Assembly (NCBI GenBank): GCA_903813345.2
Contig: CAIIXF020000008.1
Span: 6,644,366 to 6,708,365 of the forward strand
Length of the DNA stretch: 64,000 bases
Source: Owenia fusiformis
Lineage: Eukaryota; Annelida; Polychaeta; Sabellida; Oweniidae
Direction: 5' to 3'
Shown: positions 1 to 13,400 of the stretch, one piece after another
Numbering within the stretch: position 1 is the stretch's first letter
How the letters are laid out: the number at the start of each line of letters is the position of its first letter
Translations under genes and position numbers: made by a program
The notes under the pieces: generated by a model
Databases searched by the model: none
What the model was told of the DNA's origin: nothing
Seen by the model: only the letters and a program-made list of their open reading frames with translations

Positions 1-29
1 TGTAAATCTAATTTCATCTCTCATTTTAG

Positions 30-1441
30 CCGATGACGTCTGGTATACCATTGTATTTTTTGGTCATTGCTTCGAACAATCAGGGGCTTAGTGTAAGTTT
101 AGAGTGTGACATACCGACATACGATATGACTCTACCCAGAGGAAGGATGATTCCTGATTTCCATTCTACTAGTCATCCACATGTATTAAGAGCATCTGGG
201 ATGGCCGTTGACGACTCCCCTCTCAAGCAACATGCTGTATGTATATCTACAATGCTGCTTTTTGTGATGCATTTGTGATAGTACTTGTAATATTACTTAT
301 TTGTGTCATATTATAAAATACCAGAAAGCTGGTTTAGGTTTTTACATCTCATCCAAGCTTCAGTGCATGTGTGGTATCGGACATGACAAAATTCTTGTAT
401 GACAATGTGTATAACTGGTAAAAACATACATTATTTGGTTGATTTAAACAATTTTGATAGTATTCTCAGGCCCATAGCCAGGATTTGCCATGGGGGGTTC
501 ACATTTGACAATTTTGGCTCAAATATGGCTAAAATCACTTGAGAAGTGCTCAAAATAGAAAACTGCATGATTTTGAAAGAATTTTTGGCCAGTGGGGGGG
601 GGGTCGCCCGAACCCTGCGAACCCCCCCTGGCTACGGGCCTGATTCTTTCATATTCTGTTGATAAGTTTATACATTTCTCCTTCGGTCTTTGAGAACTAT
701 TTAATAATACAGTACGGTTTATGCCTGTAAAATTCAGTTGGCAGTCGGCTATGGCCATGGTATATATGGCGATCAAGAGGTTGCCTGGCATTACATCGCA
801 CCAAACAAATCATCTGTGGTAGATGTGATTGACGATGAATTCAACAGTGGCATACTTAATCATTTTACAGGTAACATTTTGCATAAAAGGAGAAAATATA
901 AAGTAATATCCTTTTAAAATTATTTTAAGAATATTATTTCCGACTGATGTACACATATATCGTAAACGAAGATTTATTGATTGCGACTTTTATTTAGCAT
1001 TTATATTTTTAGCTGTACGACTTGGTAAGCTCATAGCAAAGGCCAAACACCCGATTAAACCCCATGTTGTGTCATCATGGGCTACGCCACGTGGTTGCGC
1101 CAAAGAATGTTTGGAATATCCTCCAGCAAAATGTACAAGCTTTAACTATGATTATGGAAAGGCTGGGACGTGTGAACTGCTTGAATTTGTGGAAGGCAAC
1201 CAAGCAGAACTTCATGAAGTAAGTACATTTATTATTGATGTGTATCACAAAGCTATTTTATTTTTTATTCGTGTCTTTTATTGTAAAGTATGAACTGTAA
1301 TATGTGTCTGTTTCTAGTCTGGACATTTTCATCACTTTGAACGTCTTGGTGCGGGGCACTCTGGGAAATACAGCTATGATGAGCTCAGTCTATCTCACAA
1401 CACAGTCTATTATTTCAACTACCAAGTTGTTAACACACTAG
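30..1441 (+). CDS. Giant receptor, exons 1-4: partial repeat and PAN/apple domain
   Basis: Exons are 30-236, 738-870, 1013-1218 and 1318-1441. Exon 2 encodes the Y-less end of a repeat ([11 protein letters not shown]). Exon 3 has the PAN/apple pattern: paired cysteines in GCAKECL, then KCTSFNYD and [11 protein letters not shown] domains bind proteins or carbohydrates outside the cell. Exon 4 continues the PAN end and enters the next repeat ([12 protein letters not shown]). The acceptor at 737 was chosen over the one at 744 because it keeps phase with exon 1 and restores the repeat motif. Intron 1 holds a palindromic mobile element at 478-643. Confidence 0.75.
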
Positions 1442-4400
1442 GTGCGTTAGCCCTTAATATTACTCATGAAAATGCTTGAACGGACTATTTGCAAATCTTA
1501 ATTCATGTTTTAGTGAGTTTTAGTGATATAAGTGTTCACTCCCTATGGGTCCGTCAGATTCAATGAACAATGCCTCGAGCAGAGTTCTTTTGTACAAACC
1601 ATCATATTAATAAGTAATTGTGGAAAGGGAGAGCACTTTTGGTACTTCTTGATATTCTTTACATTTGGAGGTGTAATTCCACTTGATTTATCTCTATATC
1701 AACCATTAGATTCTGACCGAAATGTAAAGGTGGTAACATTATTGAATTTGTGAGAAAACTGACGTAGCGCAAAATAGTTAAATGCTGCCAGTGTTGATTT
1801 TGAGGCTGATAATTCCAAAAGTCACTATGTGGTTCGAAATGATGTGGATACGAATACTTCAAAATAATGAGTTGTTAACATTTGTCAGGGTATGAAAGCA
1901 TTCTTACATCCAAGGCTATACTGGCTGATTTCACACCACCGTCTACCGGACCTATAGTTCAACCGATTTCAAGTCATTTTACCCGTGAACCGTGCGTGGA
2001 TATTACAACTGATGTATTTTCCGAGAGATGTATTGAGCCAACACCACTCAAGAATTACAGGTGACTTGATATTATTATTTGTATGAAACATATACTTAAC
2101 CTATATTCGAAGAAATATTGTGTTACTATCGTAGCATTGACTAAAACTATTAAATGTAGTTGCAACAGTCAAACATGTGCAAGAATCCAATATTTCATGT
2201 CCACCATTTTTCTTGCCGGAACTACTTCTAGACTTCCTGTAATCCTCATATAAGTTTTTGTGACTTCACCAAGTGGCATGGATTATCACTAGTATACTTT
2301 ATATATAACAGTATAATAATCATGATAGATACATAATTGATGTTTTTTAAATGTAAACAATGGATGCATGAGTGAGGATTATTTTGGACTAGAAAATAGT
2401 CCCTGCAAACAAAATGGTGGGCATGAAATATTTAGAATTTACTTTGGTTTGAGCTTTATTATACTCTAACAATGCATGAAGTACACATTTTAATGCTCTT
2501 TCAGTGTTCCTTGGTAAGGTAAGATGATTTGTGGAAATTTTGGAGTCTTACAAATGTGTCTCCATTGCAATCCTACTCCTTGAAATTTTAAAAAGTTATC
2601 CTCACTTCACTGTCTCCATGCTAGCTTTAGGGACCCATGCGTTTAAATGTGAAGCTTTCTTTGACATGTCTCTTTAGTCAGGAAATGCATTCACATATAA
2701 GGAAAACAGAAAACAAAATCTTGTGACTTAGTCATTTTTTGTACTTTTGATTAACTTAAGCGTTACCTTAAATGTATTTTATAGGGTGGTTGTAGATGGT
2801 GTCTCGGAGCCTGATGGTCCGCATTCTCTATGTGTATTCAATGGTGATCGTGCTATGTTTGATTTGAGATGGACAAGGGACAATAAATATTGCTCAGGTG
2901 AGTTAACCTCTTTTGTAATCGAGACCATTTTTATCCAGTTTCAAGCTAAGGAATGGTAAATACACAGGCTTGTATAAATTTTAACATAATATAATTAATT
3001 TGCAGCAAATTGGGATGGATTTCATGACAATGAGACAGGTATATTTAACTACTTAGTTTCTGTTGGAACTGATTTGTGCTTGGACAACCACCACACGCAC
3101 AAGGATCCACATTCTCACATTATATACGAGTCCGAATGGACACATGAAGCGATGCTATATCCCCTTCACATGCCAGGTATCTTTTCTTATATAAAGATGA
3201 TTTAGTTGGATGCCTTATTTATCAATTGTTGACACACTATTGACACAAAGATTGTATGTATTGTTTGTTTCGCTTTTGACACAATTGACTCACAAACATT
3301 TTTGTTTTAAACTCATTTCCAATATGGTTTTAGATGGGTACTATCACATCAACGTGAGAGCATTGAACAAAATAGCATTTGGAGGTCCGATGGCAGTGAC
3401 TGTGTGTCATAGTTTACCTTACATAGTTGATACAACGCCCCCGTTTGTTCACCATGTGTTAACATTGTCATATAATGAACATACATATGTAATTAAGATG
3501 ACGTATAATGTTAGGTACGTAGATTAGGTATATTCACACTGTCATATAGCCAGCACATGTATATTTAAAAATAACACAATTACAATATTTAAATAAGAGA
3601 AATAATACAAGTAATTCACATTCGTTTGGAAAGGTATTTGATAAAAAAAAGTGTCCAAAGTACGCTCAAAACTAAAAACTAAAAATGGTAAAATCGCATT
3701 CCACGTTAAATGATCAAAGAGTGGCTTGTACATATATCGCTCAATTTTCCTCGTATGATGTAATATTCTCTGTCACTAGTATTATGATTAGTGAATTTAC
3801 CATGCAGTGATCCTTTGTCTGATATAAGAGAGGTTGACTTTTGTCTGGGGAGAAGTAGACGTGACTGCTACATATCTGACTGGGACAGATATCCAAATAA
3901 AACTCATCTTGAGAAAATACAGCATGTTCCTGATGGAATACCAGCATGGCCAAAAATAAGAGCAATTAACAATGGTAAGATATTTTTTAATTAAAGTATG
4001 TCGTGTGTGGCATGCAAAGTATTCAAATGATATATTATAATCATGCTAACTTCATCTTTGCAGTGGATCTTAGGGAGGTTGGACCCACAAATGTCCCAAT
4101 AGTCATTGACACAACGCCACCTATAGCTGGAGATCTATTTGACGGATGGGTTCATAATATAGATTTTAAATACCAGAACAGGGACAATATACTGTGTGCT
4201 AATTGGAGGAATTTCCATGATCCAGATAGTGGACTAGGTAGGTACAAAACTAAAGTGTATGCTCAATATTCCTCAACATTTAGTATTCAAATGATACATT
4301 ATTAAATTGTAACCATGAAAAACTTTCAACATTTACAATTTAGTTGGTTACAAGATAGGATTCGGAACAAGGCGAGGTCTCGTGGATGTTGTTCAACTAA

Positions 4401-7400
4401 CTGATCTCGGTCATTATGAATATGATGCTTGTATGACCTCTTTCACCAACATCACTAGCCTGGTGCACAACTCTACCTATTACACTATTCTCTACGCTTT
4501 CAATGGAGGACATCGATTACTCAACGTTTCTGTGATTTCTGATGGAGGTTTTTTACTTCTTACTCATCTTTGATTATTTAGTTTAAACCAGAGTATATTA
4601 TAATTTAGAAGTCATTAGTTGAGTCCAATTATGATTGATGTATACTGTGATAAGACTTTATGTACAAATGTTATAGTTTTGGTTGATATGACAAATCCTT
4701 CCTGTGGTTGGATAAAGGATGGCTTAGACAAAGACATTGATAGGAACTATACTTCAAAAACAGCCAGTGTACTCGTAAATTGGGGTGGTTTTGAGGACCA
4801 AGAATCGGGTATAGATGACTACTCATTAGCCGTATATAGAAGAAGACCTTCCAGTAAAGCAAACGAGGAAACAACTGTGAGCTTAATACATCAACCAGAG
4901 TCAGTCGGAGGCAATACTAGTTTTATCAATTGGCACCATTTCCACCATCACCACGGTGATCATATATATGTGGAAATGAACACTACCAACGGCGCTAATT
5001 CTACAATTACAACAGTTTCAACGGGAGTAACAGTGGACTTGACAGCCCCAGATGTGCAATACCTGGGCGACGGTGATGTTCCCGGTATCAATGCACAGTT
5101 CTCTGTAAGTCATTTGATGCACAGTTTGCATATATTCAAATGTTTAATTATTTCAGGATTGCTTTTCATAGTTTTTAGTTATTGTTGAAAATAATTACTG
5201 TACATGATTATTTATAGAGTAGCCTGAGTGAACTTGCAGCTAACTGGCTCTTCATTGATCCCGAATCTGGGATAAATCACCACCAGTTCACGGTGTATGA
5301 ACAGCATGGTGGCACCAAACGGCAGATCTTTCCTACCAGGTAAGTATAGAACCATTAATTGAAGCATTACGTTACCAAACTGCATTTTCCATCAGACATT
5401 ATACCATTTATGGTATATTCACAACTTGGGAGTAGGGTTAGCTATTTTCTATTACACTCTATAGTGCAAATTGGAAGTTAGTGTTATAATCCCATTTCCA
5501 GCGATGAACCGTTAGAATTAGCTTCAGACGTGACCGTATATACTGCAAAACGTCTTAACCTTAAGGCAGGAGCACTCTACAATATACGAGTATCTGCTGT
5601 CAACAATGCTGGGCTGACAACAGTACATAATACCGATGGCGTTAAGGTGGATCCTACACCACCAAGAGTAAGTACTACACCCTTGATTTCCACTATATGC
5701 CTATACAATATTGATATTATATATGTTCATAATTTTTGCATCCAATGTATATACTTTTCATAGTGTCTTTCCATCGATAGATTTGATCATTATTCACCGT
5801 ATACTTCTGTGTTAACGTCTTTGTTCATGATTTCAGATGCAGTACGTACGCATTGGTGTTTCCGCAGGGGAGATGGAAGATATTATAGATGGCATGGTTG
5901 TATCTGCTGACAACACTGGTATCCAAGCAACGTGGAATGCAATTGATCCCGAGAGTGGTATCCAATACTATCATGTTGCAGTTGGGACATCTTCAAGTAA
6001 CCTTTGTTATTTTATCTCTGACTTACTTTCATTTTTTGCTATAACTCAATCCTGCTCGTTTGTAAGGATTCAATCAAAATTAATCATGATTCATTAAAGG
6101 TACTACTGATGTTCTTGATTATCATAACATGGGGCCTAAGACAGATGGATACTTGAAAAATTTGACTTTGGGGCTGTTTGACCCTAATATACAAGGTCCT
6201 CTCTATTATATCAACGTAAAGGCAAAGAATGGAGCTGGACAGTTTTCCAAAAATATAACTTCGAAGTGAGTCAGGAATTGTACATTTTACTACTAACATG
6301 GCATTGGAACGCTCACGACTTAATTATAATCAATTTTTTTAAATATAATCCATTTTTCATATGTAGTTCTACATGCATTCCTTGATTAATTTATAAAAAT
6401 TAACACAACGTTCACAAATGATAACCTCATTTATGGTCAGGCCGCTTAAGATTATCGAGGCAGATGCCCCTGGAATTATCACAGATGGCGTTAGAGGGAA
6501 TCCTGATGTTAACGAACAGCAAGACAAAACAACAGTAACAGCTCATTTTGAAGGATTTAGGAGTGGATTTGGTAAGTTGTATGTTAAAACTCAAAGTTCA
6601 GTCATATGTCGTTAGATGTGTAATCACTCTAGAAAGAGACATGTATATTTGATATAGAAATACTTTAATTTTGTAAGGCTACACCAGATTCGAATGGGCA
6701 GTCGGCACAGGACATGGACTAGATGACATTCGCCCATTTTCAACAAAAGGAATTATAGTAGATGGTGATAATGAAACTGTGGCCAGCATTAAAACAAACT
6801 ACTCTGGAACAGTGCATGCCCCCGTGCACCTTACGCATGCTCGTTCTTACCACGTGACAGTTCGAGGAAGAACGGGCAAGAGTAACACTCTTGAAAGCGT
6901 ATCCAATGGATTCATTGTTGACATTACTCCACCTGAGGTTTGCTTCATTGGCAATATATTAAGCATTGAATGAAATAAGCGCAACAAGATACATTACATT
7001 ATACAGCAAATAACGCACGTATTGCTTTGTGTGTAGTCAAATATTTTATTCATTACAATGATACTGAGAGTACTGATGTTCCTTTGTTTGCAGGTGTTAT
7101 TGACCGACATAGGCGTTGATCTTAATATAAATGACACACTTATAACAAATCCTACATCGCTGTATCAGTCGTCCATAGATTCCATCACTGCTGATTGGAA
7201 TATTTCCGACCCTGAAAGCAATATTGCATGGTCCAGTTATTGCTATGGTACAATACCAGGACGATGTGATGTATACAATATGACGTTGGCCGGCGATTCA
7301 TCTGGGATACAGGCAGGACAAGTGCAGCCATTCACAAATGGAAAGCCAAATTTCCTGATGCTTCATTCAGAGAACCTGGTATAGTGATAAACACTGATCA

Positions 7401-10400
7401 TCGAGTTTCGAATTCGATTAGATATATTCCAATTAGCAGCTTTGATATTTAGGCTGCATCACGTACTTTCATTCCTCTTTCTAACAGGTTGGACTTGACA
7501 AACGACTTCACAGTCCTCCTTTGATAGCCGACAATAGTCCTCCGACAGAAGGACGGATCCAGTGTACACAGTTTCTAAAGGAGAACGAAGATATTACTTG
7601 TAGTTGGACAGGGTTCATAGATGCAGAAAGTGGTGTTGAACACTATTCACCTGGATTGGGTAATCGGGAAGGCGAAGACAACATACACGCATTTGTAGTT
7701 CTTCCAGTTTATACCCAAACCATTGTTTTCAAAGGTGCATACGATATTTTTGTTATAACCTTTTCGCCCACTAATCGTTTCCAATTTGTTTGATATAGTT
7801 TATTTCCAGGGGTAGTGTTTTGCCATGTTTCCCATAATGTGCCACCTGTCAAGATTCATTTATATTTCATTCTAGAATACAGAGATTCAAATCTACCCAT
7901 GGGTCAATACTTTATGACATTGAAAACAACAAATGCTGCTGGCGTGACGTTAGAGTCATATTCCCTACCAATTATTGTTGACCGTACACCCCCTGTAGCT
8001 GGAATGGTCGTTGAATTAAATGACATAATTGAACTGAATACGTCCGTATCTTCTAGACAGTCATTTGCAGGATGTTCACCAAAAGAAGGTAAAATTCTTA
8101 CATCAGAACACAGTGTCATGTTTGTGAAAATAGAAGTAGTAACTATAAAAACAGTATCATTGTGACGTTCAACAAAACTGAATATGGTAGATAGCAGATA
8201 CATCATCACCTTCATGATCTCATTATGGATAGAGTTTGTGGTCATACCTGAAGAAACATACGTTCAATAATAACATCACGAGTTGAATAGTTACATCTCA
8301 ATGAACGCCTGGAGGGAACATACATTATAAATTAGTTATATGATAAAGTAATATGTTACATCATCATATGAATAGTCACACTATGAACGTTTCAGATTGT
8401 AAAGCTGCTGATTCAAAATGCCAAACATCGATGACAAATATACACGCCAGTTGGATGCCCTTCTTGGATGGTGAATCACCCGTTGTAAAGTTAGTATCTG
8501 CATTAATACAATGGCAAATTACACTATCGATTATATTAAAGAGCATTATGTATAATCATAGACAGTAAGTATCAAATTCTTCAACTTAACTTTTTAGGTA
8601 TGAAGTTGCTGTTGGTAGCATATCTGGTGGTGCTCAAATAAAACCTTTCTTTGAAGTTCCGTCAGACACCAATGTCGTTAAAATTGATCACCTTGATTTG
8701 GCCCGACAAGAACAGGTACATATTTGCACAAACGGTAATGTATAATCAGATCTGATTATATCAATCGGGAACATCAACATTAAACAATCATTATTTGTAA
8801 TACTGGACTGACTTTGTCTGTAATTATTATAGAACATTTCCATTACTTTGTCAGGTGTTTGTTACGGTACGAGGAACAAATGCAGCAGGCCTTACAACCA
8901 TTTCAATATCGAATGGTGTCTTCATCAGCCGTATTTCAGCAGGACTTTCACCACTAGGATCATTTACTGTATATGATGGCCATACACCTGGGAAAGATAT
9001 GTAATGCAGTCATTTTGTCTGTACTTTTAAACATGTCGATTAATTTAAGAATATGTGTATATATTGTTTACTAACCAAGTATGAATAAACATAATACAAA
9101 CACGAGCAAATGTGATCCATTTTAAAGGAACTTCCAAAAGGATCGTGAGCAGTTAACCGCGAGTTGGGACTTCAGTGGTGACCCATGTCCTATGGAGAGT
9201 TACACTTGGAGCATACAAAGGCTGGATAGTACCGTTTTCATGAAACCACTACAACTTCCAAAAGGTATATTCATTGCATTGAGAAGCATCAGCATATACA
9301 TCTGACGAATAGACCGATATATAGCACAACGCCAAATGCAATTATTCAAGTTTAAAGACTCTTAACACAAAAGGAAATCAAGTATAAAACATTAAATATA
9401 CTACATTACATGTAGTTTTTAACAATGACCCGAGTATTGCAAGTGTATATACAGTAATGAAGTTTGTTAATTTTAAGGTCAACTCTTTGGTGTACACGAT
9501 GGTTTGAACTTGCAAGATGGGGACGAATTTTTTGTTATCGTACAGGGAGTGAACTCCCTTGGATATGTGCACACTGAACGATCAGATGGTATAACTATAA
9601 GGCAAGAGCCACTGATGCCAGGTATAGTACGGGATGGACCTGTGTTTGGAGTTGATTTCAATGTGCAGCCTTCCATTACTGAGCTATGGGGAAATTGGGA
9701 TGCCTTTGGAAAAACAAAAGAGGAAAATCCAGATCTGATTGATGGTGGTAGGTGTACAATGTAAAATATAAAGTATGCTGATTTTAAATGTCGTTTGTAC
9801 TTCATCTGTACATCTCCTGTCCAACTTGACTTTGTTGTAGGTAATCCGGATATTGATCCAAGGATCGGAGGTCATCAAGAAATAATTTACTACGAGGTTG
9901 CAGTTGGAAATGACCGTCGATATCCCAACACAAGAACTAACATCCATCCATATGTTCGAGTGGATTTGAATCAGACCTGGCACTTCACTGACCTAGAATT
10001 GTTGCCAGAAATAGGCCACTATTATATTACTGTGAGGGGCATTGGTAGTTCTAGTGCTTCGCGTACACAAACATCAAATGGCATACGAGTTGGTGTTGGA
10101 GGAACAGTCGTGAAACAAGGAAAATTACAACTCGCAAGGTATGTGTTTGCGCACAATCATGTGAAACAAGGCAAATTGCAACCTGCAAAGGATATGTTTA
10201 CGCACAATCATGTGAAGCAAGCTGAAGCAAGGCAAATTGCAACTTGCAAAGTTGTTAATACACAAAATCAGGATATCAGCACTTTCTGAGAGACGGCTGA
10301 CTCTGAGTCCTTGGAATATCATAGAATCATTTACAATTGCAAATTGTGTCATTGTTATTGTTCTCATTAATATTATTTTTGTTTAAAAACATGTTGTTTT

Positions 10401-13400
10401 CTTGATAGGTGACATCAATCAATTATACGTAACAATTTTAATTATTTTGAATTGAAAATCTTGGGTTTTAATGATCAAAGGGGGAAAGCATGTTGTTCAC
10501 GTAATTCGATTTCAACTTACGTCTCGTCATTCTTGAAATGATTTTAGGCACACTATTCATAACACAACTAAATAATTATTGTACTTTTTTATTGAGTCTA
10601 ATCAATGAAAATTGACTATTTATTTTACATATCTGTATAATCTACTTAACTATACAATACTTGCGCTGTGTTTCAGTTGCATACCGTCAACAAGAGATAT
10701 ATCTTTCTCTTGGGAAGGCTTTGAGTTTGGTTTACCAGTTATGTTCTATCAATGGGGAATCTCCTCTAATCTGTCTGCAGTGAACAACCTAACTTGTCAA
10801 CAATTAGTAAGTGGCCTACTTCCGCAATAGTCACATTCAATCATACATATGAAATACACAACTATACGGAACTTAATTGTATATATGCGTGAATTTATTT
10901 TCAGCAATTGTTTGAGCATAAGGAAACCGAAAATTCAGTATTCCTTAACGCGTTCGACATACAGCCAATGATAAACGTTCTGAAAACCACCTTCGTGGAA
11001 CAAAATGGCCTAAAGATGCAGCATGGGAAGGCGTATCTGGTTGTTGTTATAGCAACTGATGAATCGGCAATATGTTCAATGGTTACAAAGGAGATATTAG
11101 TAGATACAACACCACCAATCTCTGGAGTCATCAAAGTCGGTCCTGAAAATAACCTGGTATGTTAAGAATTGAAAGCCCGTGGTTATGTTATTTGCACAGT
11201 TGTCGAGATACAATTGTATGTAGGGACTATCACAAAACACTGATGTTTTCGTCTTGACTTTAGGGCGTGATGTTTGCTGATCAATCGGACAGAATGACCG
11301 TGTCATGGCAAAATTACAATGATCCTGATTCAAGTATGGAGAACTACAGACTGACGCTGTTTGAAGGGGGTCTTTGTACAGGCGGAGATATGAGGACCCC
11401 TTCAATTGCCATAACCGATGCTATTATTTTAGAACCTGATGCCTCAGAGTATACGTTCTACCAGTTATATCTGAAGGTATGCATATCAACAACAAATTAT
11501 CTTGTACTCCATTGTTTGTATGTAATGTACTATTTAAGTAAAGAAGCTACGTTTGGAAATCCAATTTTGCCTTCCAGAACGACAGACCATATTTTGTGCA
11601 TTTGGAGGCAAGTAACTGCGCCGGCCTCATCGTCAGTAACTATACGGTGCCAATCTTGTTGGACCAACAACCTCCTATTCCAGGTGACGTTAAAGATGGC
11701 ACTGACTTTAGCACAGATATTGAGTTTCAGAATTCTACAACATTTATAAATGGTGAGTTTCCATATGTTTTTAGATTTAACTGTTTTTTTTCTTGTATTT
11801 TACTACTAAAAGAAAGTACAAAACAACCAAAATATCACCAAGACACAATTTCTACCGATATACATGTAAATAATACTGAAATCAACACTGTTATTTGTGA
11901 TATAATTGATATTATGTGATCGTGTTTATTATGCGATGCCGTATTTATTATATGACTCTTATTGTAGCCTCATTTTTACATCAATTGAAACCATCAGGAG
12001 GTGCAGATATATGTCCTGAGAACATCATTGATCTAACATTAGCAAATTGGAACAAGATCAATCATGTCGGTATATGGGGAGTGGATGGTAATGTAATACA
12101 CGATAAACATCAGGTATTTCAGTAAAACTCATTCCAAATCTCGTAAATTGTGATTCCCATTTCCATTTGTTATAGTAGTTTTTAGCTTATTTTGAATAAA
12201 TGTCATAAAATGTTGTTTAAAAAACATTGATGTTTATTAAATGCAGTCTATAAGTAAGAATGGAGTTCTGAGTTAATCATGAAATCATAAAGTCATAAAA
12301 TTCAATAAATATCATAAAATTGTGTTTCAAAAACATGGATGTTTATTAAATGCAGTCCAGAAGTAAGAATGGAGTTCTCGAGTTAATCATGATGCCTGAC
12401 GTAAAGACAACACGTATGTTGGCTGGAGCATTGGACAGGGAAATAGATGGGACGTCTGGGAAATATAAGGTAGATGGATCTCATATGTCCCAGTAATTCC
12501 AATGTGTCATGTTCCAGACTGTAGTTTGTTCTTGAAAAAACATGATCTTCTCTTGAGAGTATCTTTGACAACGAAATATTAAACTTAGTGCTTTTGAACA
12601 TTTCCAATGGGATTTTGAAACTTGAAAGAGGTGACTTCAATCAGCAAACCTCATATATTAAAATCTAAATCGTACCCGCATCTGAATTGCTTTTCTATTT
12701 TCAGTTTGAAGTAAAAGCTGCCAGTTCGGAATTGTACGGCGTAACAAGTGTTGTGTTGAGGGAGGGCCCCCCTGGAGTGTTTGTTGATTACGATATCAAT
12801 ATAACAGAACATATAGTGTCAGGTTTGTGTAATAATGCAGTCTACAAACTCGATATTTAATGAAAAGGCGCACTTTTTCAAAGCATTTATGTAACTTGAT
12901 GACGTTTGCTGTGGTTGACTCTATACTGTTATATATACATGTATATAATCCGTTATATATCATGTTCATTGTTCCCAAATTTATAGCAATAATGTTCAGT
13001 TAAAAAGAAGGTTGGGAAATCACCAAGAAACACTACAGAAATAAATGTAGTGTTTTTTGTTTCTTAACATGCTATTCGTTAAACGACAGGTAACGGTTCA
13101 CTGTCTATGAGGTCAAGTGATGGAAGCGTTACACCTGTGGATGCATTCCCATATACGTTGGATGATGATTCTTACAAAGGTCCGCTTAATGCTTCAACTT
13201 TACAAAACTCGTGCGGATTTCAGCTACATCCAGGTAAAATACTTTCCTCATAGAGCCAGTGGTCAAATTAGTTTTATATCTAGATCCACCCGAGACCAGC
13301 CTTCCTAGAGATTTATTTGCTCTCAGTTTTTCCATGTTACTATCCATTCATGTAATGTTGATATCTGAACATTTTACAGCACTACCATGCGATAATACCA

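Noticed and set aside
12396-12466. Alternative frame for exon 33 reading [13 protein letters not shown]
   Set aside because: It resembles the repeat motif but hits TAA before the donor. The frame giving [17 protein letters not shown] is open and in phase with the next exon.
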